This document shows, in pieces, positions 43,915 to 56,454 of a stretch of DNA of 64,000 nucleotides. The position numbers and the translations under genes are program-made. Source of the DNA: Sambucus nigra (Eukaryota > Streptophyta > Magnoliopsida > Dipsacales > Adoxaceae). Location: the NCBI GenBank assembly GCA_949130495.1, contig OX422216.1, forward strand, positions 105,965,967 through 106,029,966, given 5' to 3'. Below the pieces are notes generated by a model. That model had not been told where the DNA came from, did no database searches, and was given only the letters and a program-made list of their open reading frames with translations. How positions within the stretch are numbered: the first letter of the stretch is position 1; every line of letters starts with the position of its first letter.

Positions 43915-46388
43915 TAGGCCTGCTATAGTGGTTGTCCTGAATTGATAATAGAGCCTCCATCACCAAAAGCAATAAGTAAGGGGAGAGAGAATCCCCTTGC
44001 CTCAACCCTATATTCCTAACAAATAATCCATTTATTTCACCATTACGGATAATAGAGTACCATACAGTAGTAACACAAGCTTTAACCTAAGAGATAAGTC
44101 TGGTGGGGATTCTAACTTATAGTAGAACATCAAATAGAAACTTCCAATCCACTCATAGGCTTTCATGATGTTAATATTCATAGTGCATTTATGAGGGTAG
44201 GAGTCTTTATGATAGTTCCTCATTAAATTTAAAGAAGAAAAATGTTAGCAGTAATAGACCTATCATGAAAAAATGCAGTCTGTCTTTCACTGATCAGGTG
44301 GGGCAAGAGAGGTTTGATTCTCGAAGAAGTAATCTTAGAAATACACTTGTATATTGTGTTGCAACAAGAAATTAGTCTAAAGATTTTCATAGAGTTTGGA
44401 TTAGGAACTTTGGGGATATGGGCTAGAGCAGTACAATTCCATTACATAGGCATGTATCCATTGAAAAAGAATTGTTTGAGAGCACTAACCACATCCTCGC
44501 CCCCCCCCCCCCCCCCCCCCACATTCTAATTCTTCTTGAAAAAAACAACATTAAAACCATCAGGTTCAGGAGCTTTATTAGAGGCAATATAGAACATGAC
44601 TAGTTTAATCTCTGTCTCAGTGACATGGTACGTAAGGCCACTAGTTTGGCTAGAGTCCAACCTCCTAACCATGAACTTTGAGGGGATATTCTATCTATAA
44701 TCACTCCTACTCCTTTCAAGAAGGTTTCTAAAGAAGGAGATTGCCTCATTAGCCACAACCTCCATACCTTCAACAATATCCCCTCTCTTTGAATAGTTAA
44801 AATTTTCCTCCTAGAAATGTTGGCCTTGACTTTTTTATGAAAGTGTTCAAGTCACCTAGATGAAATCATTTAATTCGCGATTTCTATTTATGGAAATCCT
44901 ATTCAGTAGATCTAAGCGGACTATAAAGAACAGTCAAATCATGCTCCTCTTATCCAATTTGGATGTTAGTCCCATCACTGTCCAGGTTGGTTTGAATAAA
45001 GTCCAGCTGAGTCTTGGTATTCTTCACATGAATAGAGATGTCTGAGTAGAACTTATGGTTTAATAGTTTTAAATGTGGTTTAAGTCTTCTAAGTTTAGTT
45101 GAGAGCTTGGCCACAGGGCTAATGTGACATTCTTCAGCCCAAGAGCCCTCAAGAGTGGCATTAAACTCCCCATGTTTCGTCCAAAAGTTAATTAACTTGA
45201 AAGGCTTAGGCTGTGTATGTTATAGCAGATAATTGTTACCAATATTGGGCTATAGTAAGATATTACTGAGCATAGGTAATTAGCTTGAGATTTTGGGAAA
45301 ATAGCACTCCATTGGCTGTTGTGAAGTACTCTATCAATTTCTAGTATAAGTACTCCCACCTCCTTCATTCTCGTTTCTCTATGAGAACCAAAGACCAATA
45401 AAAACCATTTAATCCATCTAAATATCAAAGATATAGTTGCTGAAGTCATCAACAACCCTATAATCTATCCCCAACTTACCTTTTTTTATCTTATCTCCTA
45501 ACAATGTTGAAATCCCTCATAATGGTCCATTTCTAATCTTCTATGTGGATGTTATTTGGTCTAAGAAAGTTCCATATAAGAATTCTATCATTAGGCAATT
45601 TTAGTGCATAGATAAAGGTAGCATACCATATTTATTCCTCGTACAAAATTGACTTTGCAAAAAATGGCTTGTGGACGTACACCAAGCACTTCCACATAAA
45701 AAATATTAGAGTCCCAACTAATTAGAACTCTATCCATTCCACCATTAGTGGGACAGTTATGGCTATAATTCCAATTCCAAAAGCTACTAATAGCCACATT
45801 GGAAATATGGTTTCTTCTGACGTTGGATTCAAGAATACAAACAAGTGATAACTTGTTATCATGAATAAACTTTCTCACTTCTTGTTGTTTGTGAGGGGAG
45901 TTGAGGCCCCTAATATTCCATGTAGCTAACTTAGTCATTTAGAATGATATTTGCGCCCGCTTCTTACTATTATTACTCCTATTATTCATGGGAATACTAA
46001 CTTGTTTGTTCTTGTCAACTAATTCACCTACAACCATTATTTTGAGTGCAATTCTAGATGGTTCTGAAGTTGCTTCATCACTAATTTCCTCATGTTCCTT
46101 AGTTAGTAAAGACAATGCAAGAGTGTGTCCAAAGTCAATGCATAGTCTACACGAGTGTGGAATAGCTTGATACTCAACCTTGATATGAGTAGTATCCCAT
46201 GGTCCTTAGATACTTAGCTTGGACCTTCAATCTCAATATCTATTCTATCATAGCTTATTTTTCTCATTTTCCTAGTGACTTAGTCAGCATAGACGAGCAC
46301 AACAACTGCACTTGCAATGTAAATAAAGCCTTCAGCAGTCCAATATTGCATAGGAATGTTATGAAACATGACCCAAACTACTACCTTA
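43915..46388 (-). pseudogene. LINE 3: ORF1 end, endonuclease and RT (right piece)
   Basis: On the minus strand from 46388: a DUF4283-like end of ORF1 (VWVMFHNIPMQYWTAEGFIYIA), a zinc knuckle (CRLCIDFGH, last Cys replaced by Ser), then ORF2 from 45938, MTKLATWNIRGLNSPHKQQE (endonuclease), followed by RT pieces (RNYHKDSYPHKCTMNINIMKAYEW near 44220-44150, GLRQGDSLSPYLLLLVMEA near 44015-43955). RT is cut at 43915 by the Athila element and continues at 27690-27512. ORF1 and ORF2 overlap by ATGA. Many stops and frameshifts. The 5' end is cut by the reversed Ty3 LTR at 46389. Confidence 0.85.
44500..44520. repeat. C21 homopolymer in LINE 3
   Basis: 21 consecutive C (G on the LINE strand) inside the RT region. 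Long plant poly-C runs are rare; it may be a slippage product or an assembly error. Confidence 0.9.
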
Positions 46389-46898
46389 TGTGACGCCCCG
46401 CCTATTTTAACCACGGGTAATCAATCCTTCACCAAAATAAACAGAAATCTCATTTGGTTCGTTCTAGCATCACTGTCGAAAACTTTTTAAATTACTAAAC
46501 ACCTATATTAAATTAAGCCAGTGCTAGATTTTATTTTTCATTAACATATAACAAGATGCGGAAATTTCAAATAATAAATCTCAACCACTCACACAATTAA
46601 AAAAAATTTGAATCATCACAGGATAAATAGATAAATGATAAATATCGAATAAACCATCAGTTCCAAAAGTACTATCCAAACCATAAGTCTACGAAAATAA
46701 GAACTGAATCCAAATACATAGTGTGATAAATTTTGAATAAATGTATCCACTGAAAGGGGCAATATGCCCAAATGAAATAATGAATCATAGATCCTAATAT
46801 AAGAATGAATTAGTGACGCATCTACACAAATCCTATAAGCCTCCACAAGTTTTGTAGCTACGCATCCCTGGTATGACTCATTAAGCTTGGCGTCCCTG
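46389..46898 (-). repeat. Reversed Ty3 long-LTR fragment, 3' end piece
   Basis: Begins TGTGACGCCCCGCC, the reverse complement of the LTR end GGCGGGGYGTCACA of the solo LTR, and carries the reverse complement of AAAGTTTTCGACAGTGATGCTA (46470-46500). Interrupted by LINE 2; the last 13 bp (46886-46898) are that LINE's target duplication. No gene; the minus-strand ORF over 46616-46954 is LTR read-through. Confidence 0.8.
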
Positions 46899-47018
46899 AT
46901 AACATAATGAAAATTGAAATAATGCTCTCCCTTCTCTTTAAAACTCCCTTTCACCTTGCAACCCTAAACCACCAACCAAACACCATCACCACCACCTCCC
47001 CCTCTGCCTAACTCACCC

Positions 47019-48646
47019 ATGGCTGCCCTTCTTCCTATCTACGTTGTTGTTGATGTTCCTCCTGAACCCATAGACACACCTGTGTCTGCCTTGGTGGGCA
47101 CCACCAGTTTGGAAGAGCCTGAAGAAGGCAAAGTTCTTGCGTCAGAGGCCAATGTCCTTAGAGCCAACGCCCATGTGTCTAGGATACATGAGTTAAACGA
47201 AGAGAAAAACATCTACTGGGAATTTTTAAAGAGAAAAGGCTACTCCTATGAAGATATCAACAAGTTTTATTCCATGAAAACCACTTTCGATGGCGGTGCA
47301 CAATCGACAACCCTCACGGAGGCCTCCTCGATGGCTTTTACAAACTATAGGCCTGTTAGTGACAATGGGACAAATGGTACTATCATAGGTGTTGGTGTGA
47401 CTGAATGGAAAAAGGTGTCAGCTGACTATGGAAAAGATAAATCTAACCCTACTATACTTACTATCGTACCTGTTCTTAATCGTTCAGGAGCAATGTTGTT
47501 GCTTCTAGACGTGTACCCAAACTCAATCTCACCTACCACAAACCAGCTATCGTGGACATGAAAATCACTATTTCTCCTCATTTGGACGTGGATTCCAAAG
47601 GCTACTCAACATGGGAAAAGAGCCTTCTAGGTTGCTTCTTGGGCAGAAATCTTCCCTACTCCCATGTTTGTAACGTTTCTCACAAAATTTAGGACACTTA
47701 TGGACTCAAAGACATCCTAGCCGATGATAATGGCTTCTTCTTCTTTGTGTTTGACAACCCATCTATGCGTAACAAAGTCTTGGATAATGGACCCTGGTTA
47801 TTCTCTGGTAACCCCATTATTCTTTAGAGATGGATGCCTCATTTTAAATACAGTAAAGAAATAACAAGAAGCTACCAGTTTGGATTAGATTCCACAATAT
47901 CCCAGTCCAGCTATGGACTGAAGATGAAGAAGTCCTTAGATACATTGCAAGATCTATGGGCATACCATTATATGCTGATAACGTCACAGTGGAAATGAAG
48001 AGGATAAGCTATGCAAGAATATGCGTGGAGCTAGAGGTGAAAGAAGAATATCCCAAGACCATAGATGTGGTAATGGAAGATGGTCAGATAGCTAAGATTG
48101 GGGTGGAATATGAGGGGAAACCTAACTCATGAAAAACATGTGGTATTTTTGGACACTCTCTTCTCAGCTGTCTTAAAACCAAACAGATGTGGGCTCCCAT
48201 AGATAACAAAATGGAGTCATACCCAGTCCCAAATCATAGATTGGACTTGAAGGCTATAAAGGAGTGATGGACAAAAGTTAAAAGGAAAAACTATAGGGAG
48301 GAGGCCTTGTTAAACCCTCTTATCCCTGAGGTTCGCAAGACTACTGATGATGAGAACGTTCACCTAGGGTTTGAAACAAGTGAATGTTATGCCCCTTTAA
48401 CCTCAACATCCAAGTCCCCTCAAACTCCTCCTACCAAAACTTCCAACACCTTGAGGTGCTAAATGGATTTAAAGAAGAGTATGAAGCTACACCAGAACCC
48501 TCTGGATTGGCGTTGAAAATCATAGCTGTGGATGAATTGGCTAATAAGAAGAAGTTAACTCTTAACCACAAGGATAACAACAACTCTAGTGGGAGAGAGG
48601 AAAATGAAAGAAGAGGTCTGGAGGCAAAACCAAACAATCTAAATGA
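47019..48646 (+). pseudogene. LINE 2 ORF1 (DUF4283-type, zinc knuckle), broken
   Basis: Starts MAALLPIYVVVDVPPEPIDT and reads 180 codons to a stop at 47559. The segment NIYWEFLKRKGYSYEDINKF matches LINE 1 ORF1. After frame changes, a DUF4283-like region follows (VRIPQYP-like text about 47885; a segment with ISYARICVELEV about 48005), then a zinc knuckle KTCGIFGHSLLSC (about 48130) whose first Cys codon is TGA. The C-terminal part is Lys/Asn-rich and ends SK at TGA 48644-48646, overlapping the ORF2 ATG. Confidence 0.78.
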
Positions 48647-49105
48647 CCAAGCTAGCATCGTGGAACTTAAGGGGTCTCAACTCCCCTCACAAACAAGATG
48701 AAATAAAGAGGTTTGTAGCTGACCATAAACTTTCCCTCATTTATATCCTTGAATACAAAGTTAGAAGAAACCACTTTGATGAAATAAAGAGAAAATGCTT
48801 ATGCATTTGGGAAGCAATCCATAACTGCCCAACCAATAGTGGTGTGGCTCATGTGATTGTGGGATAGTATCCTAATGCCCTTAATGTGGAGGTCTTAAGT
48901 GAGCATCCACAAGCAATTTCTTGTAAAATTATGATGGTGGGTAGTAACAAGTTTTTCTATGACACTTTTGTCTATGGAAGTAATCAGAGTTTAGAGCGAA
49001 GAACCCTTTGGAACCTCATTTTAAGCAACCACAGAATCTCCAATGAGGCCTAATGGATCCTCATGGGTGATTTCAACATTGTGAGAACCAATGATGAGAA
49101 GAGAG

Positions 49106-50776
49106 TGAAAAGGTGAAAGCCCTCAATTTTAAATTAAAATTCTTTTATACTTCGAAAAGTAATAATTTCCTTTTACAATATGCGGAAGCATAAGATGATG
49201 GTTCAAATGAACAACAAATTTTAATTTCTATATAAATTAAAATTATACAAAGTGAAATTAAATTCAAACACACACACTTATTTAAATTTCATTTAAACAC
49301 AATTAAATTAACCCAAGTCCTAGAAATTTTGCCTAAGTCAGATTTCTCAATTTTACCGAATTAGGCCAAAACCAATTTTATCAAATTAAATTAAATGACT
49401 TGAATTAAATTAACTAAACATTATACAATATTTAATTTAGCATCAAATTTAACATGTAGTGATTAAAATCAAAATTTATCTTGAATTACCTAAGCATGCG
49501 TTCTAGGTGAGTTTGCGTAAGATAAAATAAACAATGAAACCACTACGCCGCAATGTACGAGGAAAAACCCACAACGGGAAAAAACCTCGGACGACCCTAG
49601 CCTTAAGTCCACTAAGTATGGATTTATAAATTAAAAGACAGAAAGACTTACAACACTCGACTCGATCCCTCTTAAGCCCCGACGCTTTTTCTTGTAGACA
49701 CCTCCGCCTAGTAGACAACCCCAGAGCTCCACCGGAATCTTGGTCTTCACTAATAAGACATGGGTACACCGTCAACCACACATGGCGCCTTTCACCATAT
49801 GAGAATGCCGCAGCAAAACAAGATCTTCTTCTTTATGGGATTTAGAAGCAAACCCAAACTTCTCTTCAAACTGAGGTAGAGATAAACCGGTGCCAAAACA
49901 CTCCAAGCAAGATGTATATATATTGAAACTTGGATTAAACAATATGGGTGAAAACTAAAGTGTAAATGAATTTTTCTTTGAAAATAGACACTTTAAAACA
50001 TGAACTTTTCCTTTTTCTCTTTTGCTCTCAAACTCTCTCTTGGATATAGATGTGTATGAAAAAGTTAACTTTCCAAAGATGGTTCCCGCACTTAGATATT
50101 CAGTCAAAAGTTAGTGGGGAAAGGTAATGGGAAAGTGGGTGAAAACCGTCAAAAATTGCCATTTAACTGTTCCCGCCAAATCTCATTCGAACGAAGTCTC
50201 ATTTGAACGGCCCTCTAACGACATTCTAACGAAGTTCCAGTGTCTTTAAAAAATGAACTCATTAGAAATCTCTTTGGAAATCTCGTTCGAACATCCATCT
50301 TGTTCGAACAACATTTCGAACGAAGTTACAGAGGCCAAACTGGGAACTCGTTGGCAAACTCGTTCGAACAACATTTGGTTCGAACAAAAAACTCGTTCGA
50401 ACGACATATCGAACGAACTTCCATAAAGTTGGAAATTTTCATTTTTAGCCCAGAAACTTTATAAACTTTCTTTAAAGTTTTAATTAAATCTTTCTGAAAA
50501 TAAACAACAGTTTTAATAAAACCTACACCCAATATAAAATGTTTCAAGCTCCTATATATATTAAAATGCATTCATACCTTAGGAGCAATGGAACCAAGTT
50601 GATGACATAGAAACAGGCACATTAAACACGGCAATTTGATGAAGCTTTATACTCTTGGCCGCTACGTCTCATAGGCTTGAAGGATGATCAATTAACTCTA
50701 TCCTATAACTCAAACGTTTTTGTCCGACATTGAGCCAAAACTACAAAGGACTCAATTGGAAATTTGCGTCCTTACA
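49106..50776 (-). repeat. 3' LTR of Copia copy 2
   Basis: 1671 bp; on the minus strand TGTAAGGACGC ... GGGCTTTCACCTTTTCA. Palindrome cluster at 50180-50420. The embedded PBS seen in copy 1 LTRs is absent; the LTR goes directly from GGGCTTTCA to CCTTTTCA. Confidence 0.85.
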
Positions 50777-50791
50777 AATCTCCCCCTTTGG
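50777..50791 (-). other. Polypurine tract of Copia copy 2
   Basis: The minus strand reads CCAAAGGGGGAGATT just before the 3' LTR start. Confidence 0.8.
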
Positions 50792-52756
50792 CTATTCCGG
50801 GATAAAAACCAAACAAAAATCCTAAAGGGCCGTCAAGCTCTACTAGACTGACAAAAAGTCCCACCCAAAATAAAAATACAATGCTTGACTCAAACAACCC
50901 AAGGATCACAATCTTTGCCGATGAAAGTTGCCACTTATAATATAATTCCTGCACACTTAAGCAAACACATTACATGCATAGGGAATATCAAATCAAAATA
51001 TTTAATGCAAGTAAAGTAAGTACTCCCCCTAAATTAACTTTCTCCTTTGATCAACAATGTTCAACTTAGAAAGACGTCTCCCCCTAAGATAAATCTCCTC
51101 CAAACTAAGATACGATAATAAAATCTATCATTCTCCCCCTTTTTGTTCAAGAATAGACAAAGGCTAAAGACTCATAAATTAACTTATGTCCCCCAAAGAA
51201 AGCATATACACCCTCTAAACTAAGCAAGGGATAAATAGAATGGGATAACAAGCTAAAACATGTAATTGTGCATAAAGTGATGAGAACATTAAAGCACATG
51301 GGGAGCAAAATCATAATTAATCCAACAAATATTAATGGATACCAACTAAGATGCAAGAAACATATACCAATATGATACATAAGTATTAAGCATATGATAT
51401 CAACAAAGAATGCAATAAGATGGATACCAATTATGTATTAAAGTATATATGAACTAGAAAGCAAGGAAAAGACCAAATAAAAACATATCAAATATATGTA
51501 TACATAATATATACCAAATAGACTCAAGTACACATATATAGATATAAACACACAAATGACATAAAATAAGATAAGCTTTTCACACTCGTATGGCAAAAAA
51601 TGTGACATATGGAAACGGTAGTGTTGGGGTGTGAACTAGCAACAAGTAAATTTAGACCCAATCACTTAAAATATGTTCACGGAGTTCACAATTGATTGTA
51701 AACTTCATCACATTTAAATATAACCTCATGTGACAATATAGATTGAAGTCAATGAACAAACATACACAATTCATACTAGCCTAGCAAATTGATGATTCCA
51801 CAAACCAATAGAGTCATGACATTGAAAGCTCAACTAGGATAAATAGACATTGTTCAAACCATTGATATACCATCCAATATCCCTCAATAAGCATATATTA
51901 TTTTGGAATGAATATATCAATCAAACATATAAGGCCTTGGCAAATTATTTTTCTTTTAATGCCATATTTTCTTTTAGGCCTTTGGACCACATATTTCTTT
52001 TAGGTCCAAACAAACGGTGGCTTATTATTCGCAAAGGATAATAAATCCTTTCGGAGCCCTTCCCCATGCACATTTATACATATTATTTTTATATCTCACA
52101 AATCTCACGTGCAACGAATTTTAACATGCACTAGTCCTCCTAGGTCACAAATATGTAGATGATAAGATTGGTAGGAGAACACCTCATAAAGATCAAATAT
52201 ACATATGAAGTTAAAATTTCAAAAGAATTCGTGCATGTGTGAATAGAGGCATATAAAAATAGAATCCATTTAATCAACACAAAATTCAACTGCTCCATGT
52301 AAGCATGGTAAAGAACACAATAAGGATTGACAATCTAACCAAAAGTTCTAGCCACATGGGAGCGAAAAAGATGGGATTCAAACACAAGTATATGCCACAT
52401 AAAGTGTGTCAAACTAAAATACACACAAAATAAAATCCTTTTGAGTTTTTTTTGACATATTTAACCAAAAATAAAATTATATACTCAAAAGACGAACAAG
52501 AATCATTTGAATTTTTCATGAAACTTAAATTACCAAGAGATAAAAATCCAAATGACAAATAAAAATCTCTTTGTATTTTTCATTTAAAGAAAACAAAAAT
52601 GAAAGAAATATAATACAAAAGATAAACAAGTCATGATTTCTAGCATGAGATATGAAATAAAGCAATGACTAGAAAATGACTTAGCAAGCATACAATTAGC
52701 ATGGGTGATATAACATGAAGCACAAAAGCTAAAGTATGAAAATAAAGCTAACACAT
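50792..52756 (-). other. Noncoding 3' region of Copia copy 2, no pol
   Basis: About 2 kb of AT-rich sequence homologous to 3129-4741. The large TA/TG microsatellite of copy 1 is represented only by short runs (about 51440-51550). No coding motif seen. Confidence 0.65.
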
Positions 52757-54695
52757 TCAACCTTTAGATTTTGTAAGGGAGGAAGCATGTGAAAGTAAAT
52801 GAGAATAAAAAACCCTATCTTGTAAAGCTACCAAGTCGGATCTCCTAACCCAAACTAATGATGAGTGACTATCTCGGGGTATAGGAATCTTGACTACCTC
52901 GGTTTCCTTACGATGGGATTTTCTAGGACCTCGTTTAGGATTAAAACAAAATTTCCTAAGATGACCTTTTCGGCCACAATGTGCACAAGTAAAAACATGT
53001 CGAAAATTTGGACCTAAGGATTGATCTCTAAAGGCTTTCCCAGGTGATTCTCTTAAGACATTGGTTTTGGCTTTATAAGTAGATTCATTACAAGTATCGA
53101 AGCCTAAACCACAAGTGTCATTTTCAATTTGGACCGTTCCTAATATTTTATCTAATTTTTCCGAATGACACTTCAAATTAAATTTGACGTTACTAGAGTC
53201 TTTTAATTTATTTTCTAATTGTAGGATGTTAGACTCTAATAAAACATTTCTCTCTTGAAACTCGAGAAGCTCCTTTTTCATGGATTCCATTAAACCTCTA
53301 AGGCCATCTCTCTCGCCTTCTACATATTCAAGCTTCTCGCGAAGAGTTCTCTCACGTGTCCTAAGGTCTTCGACTAACGTACTATCATCAACGACTTTGA
53401 TACGCTCTCTTAAACACGTTTCTAACTTCAAATTAACTCTTTTCAATTTAATAGATTCTTCAAATAGTTTTTGAAAAGCATTTTGAAGTTCACTCACATC
53501 AACCTCATCATTTTCATTCTCTCTTTCTTCTTCACTCTCACTACCATAAAAAAGCAAGGGAATCATAAACTTTGACCTCGGAAGTGTCATGTGTTTGAAT
53601 ATCTTCATGAGAAGATTCATTATCGGTGCTCACATGACTAGCCATAAAATCCACAAAATTAGGCTTAGTGGGGGAATCGGGTCCCTCTTCCTTATCACTG
53701 TCACTAAGGGTCGCATTATATGAAATGAGTCACTTACCCTCTCTCCTTAGTTTAGTGGGGCACTCAGAAGCCCTATGGCCATAACCCTTACAACCAAAAC
53801 ACTTATTTGACTCATCCCTATTTAAATTTTCATTAATAGTTTTAGGGATCTTCTCGGCTTTGTCATGCCTAGATTTATCAAATTTCTTAAAATCATTTTT
53901 AAATTTATCTTTGTTCAGTTTAAAAATTTTCAAAATTTTCTAGCAAACATAGCCATGTCTTCCGAGTCACTATCACTCTCGCTCTCTACTACTTATTTTT
54001 CCTCTTTTCGAGCTTTTAAAGCAACGCCCTTTTCAAAAAAAAAAATCAGTTTTAGAGGGAAACATATCTAGTTCATAGGTTTGTAAATCACCTACGAGCT
54101 CTTCTAATGTCATAGAGGCTAAAGTTGGTAAAGAATTTAAAATGGTCACTTTTGGAATAAACCGATCGGGTAAGGACCTTAAAATTTTCTTTACAACTCG
54201 GTTTTCGGGTATTTTCTCTCCCAAGTTAAAAGATGAATTAACAATATCGGAAAGTCTAGCATAGAATTCATCAAAAGTTTCTTTTTCGTTCATTTTGATG
54301 GTTTCAAATTTAGTGGTGAGGTTTTGGAGTTTCGAAGCTTTAACGATACTTGTACCTTCATGAGTGAGTTGCAAAATATCTCGCGCTTCTTTAGCGGTCT
54401 CACACGTCATAATATGTCGGAATTCATCCGGTGTGACAGTGCTAAACAAGGCATTCAAACCACGAGAATTAAAATTTGAAAGTTTAGACTCATTCTCACT
54501 CCATCTATCGGCCGGTTTGGGAACACGTTCATTATCTACTAAATGAGTTGGTGGAGACCACCCATTAACTACCGATAACCAAACCCTCTCATCGATAGAT
54601 TTAAGTGCCGATTTCATTCGCGTTATCCAGTACGCGTAATTAGAACCATCGAAAATAGGAAATTTTGAGAATGGGAAAAATTCCATTTTAGCCAA
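52757..54695 (-). pseudogene. gag: Copia gag of copy 2, broken
   Basis: Starts MAKMEFFPFSKFPIFDGSNY and is open for about 220 codons, to a T9 homopolymer (A9-11 on the plus strand at about 54037) that shifts the frame. Just beyond is the same TAA-GTA-GTA stop as in copy 1 (53995-53993). The first knuckle (CFGCKGYGHRASEC) lies in the frame 53933-53730; another frameshift near 53650 leads to the last 287 codons (53620-52757) with the coiled-coil region and second knuckle (CAHCGRKGHLRKFC). The position corresponding to the second stop of copy 1 is Leu here, so that stop is private to copy 1. Confidence 0.85.
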
Positions 54696-54736
54696 AAATT
54701 ATTTAAAGGATCTTAACGAAATAATTTATTGCTTTG

Positions 54737-54748
54737 GCTCTGATACCA
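54737..54748 (-). other. Primer-binding site of Copia copy 2
   Basis: The minus strand reads TGGTATCAGAGC, three bases (AAT) from the LTR end TTTTCA, the same geometry as 1133-1147. Confidence 0.85.
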
Positions 54749-54751
54749 ATT

Positions 54752-56454
54752 TGAAAACGTGAAAGCCCCCAATTTTAAATTAAAATTCTTTTATACTTCA
54801 AAAAGTAATAATTTCCTTTTACAAATGCGGAAGCGTAAGATGATGGTTCAAATGAACAACAAATTTTAATTTCTATATAAATTAAAATTATACAAAGTGA
54901 AATTAAATTAAATTCAAATACAAACACTTATTTAAATTTTACTTAAACACAATTAAATTAACCCAAGTCCTAGAAAATTTGCCTAAGTCATATTTCTCAA
55001 TTTTACAGAATTAGGCCAAACCAATTTTATCAAATTAAATTAAACGACTTGAATTAAATTAACTAAACATTACCCAATATTTAATTTAGCACCAAATTAA
55101 ACATGTAGTGATTAAAACCAAATTTTATCTTGAATTACCTAAGATTGCGTTCTAGGTGAGTTCGCACAAGATAAAATAAACAATGAAACCACTACACCGC
55201 AATGTACAAGAAAAAACCCACAACGGGAAAAAACCTCGGATGGCCCTAGCCTTAAGTCCACTAAGTATGGATTTACAAATTACAAGACATAAAGACTTAC
55301 AACACTCGACTCGATCCCTCTCAAGCCCCGATGCTTCTTCTTGTAAACACCTCCGCCTAGTAGACAACCCCAGAGCTCCACCAGAATCTTGGCCTTCACC
55401 AATGAGAAATAGGTACACCGTCAACCACACATGGTGACTTTCACCATATGAGAATGCCACAGCAAAACAAGCTCTTCTTCTTTATGGGATTTAGAAGCAA
55501 ACCCAAACTTCGCTTCAAACTGATGTAGAGATAAACCGGTGCCAAAACACTCCAAGCAAGATGTATATATATTGAAACTTGGATTAAACAATATGGGTGA
55601 AAACTAAAGTGTAAATGAATTTTTCTTTGAAAAATAGACACTTTAAACATGAACTTTTCCTTTTTATCTTTTGCTCTCAAACTCTCTCTTGGAGATAGAT
55701 GTGTATGAAAAAGTTAACTTTCCAAAGATGGTTCCCGCACTTAGATATTCAGTCAATGTTAGTGGGGAAAGATAATGGGAAAGTGGGTGAAAATCGTCAA
55801 AAACTGCCATTTAACTGTTCCTGCCAAATCTCGTTCGAATGAGATTTATCGTTCGAATGAAGTCTCATTCAATGGCCTTCTAAAGACATTCTAACGAAGT
55901 TCCAGTGCCTTTAAAAAATGAACTCATTAGAAATCTCGTTGGAAATCTCATTCGAACATCCATCTCGTTCGAACGACATTTCGAACGAAGTTACAGAGGC
56001 CAAACTGGGAACTCGTTGACAAACTCGTTCGAACAATATTTGGTTCAAATGAAAAACTCGTTTGAACGACATATCGAACGAACTTCCAGAAAGTTGGAAA
56101 TTTTCATTTTTAGCCCAGAAACTTTATAAACTTTGTTTATAGTTTTAATTAAATCACTCTGAAAATAAACAATAGTTTTAATAAAACCTACACCCAATAT
56201 AAAATGTTCCAAGCTCCTATATATATTAAAATGCATTCATACTTTAGGAGCAATGGAACCAAGTTGATAACGTAGAAACAGACACATTAAACACGACAAT
56301 TTGATGAAGCTTTATACTCTTGACCGCTACGTCTTCAACAAACACGTCATAGGCTTGAAGGATGATCAATTAACTCTATCCTATAACTCAAACGTTTTTG
56401 TTCAGAATTGAGCCAAAACTACAAAGGACTCAATTGGAAATTTGTGTCCTTATA
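54752..56454 (-). repeat. 5' LTR of Copia copy 2
   Basis: 1703 bp, ending on the minus strand ...GGGGGCTTTCACGTTTTCA. The LTR start at 56454 has TATAAGGAC instead of TGTAAGGAC (one substitution). Palindrome cluster at 55835-56090. Confidence 0.85.

Larger units (their letters stand above)
49106..56454 (-). mobile_element. Gag-only Copia-type element, copy 2
   Basis: Complete element inserted in LINE 2 endonuclease with target duplication GAGAG (49101-49105 and 56455-56459); without the insert and one duplication the LINE frame reads on smoothly. On the minus strand: 5' LTR 56454-54752, PBS 54748-54737, gag 54695-52757, a noncoding 3' region, polypurine tract 50791-50777, 3' LTR 50776-49106. 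No pol. It has the same architecture as copy 1 at 1-6442. Confidence 0.9.

Noticed and set aside
46616..46954. Hydrophobic minus-strand ORF of 112 aa that could be a membrane protein
   Set aside because: It spans the reversed LTR and the LINE 2 insertion point, so it cannot be an ancestral gene.
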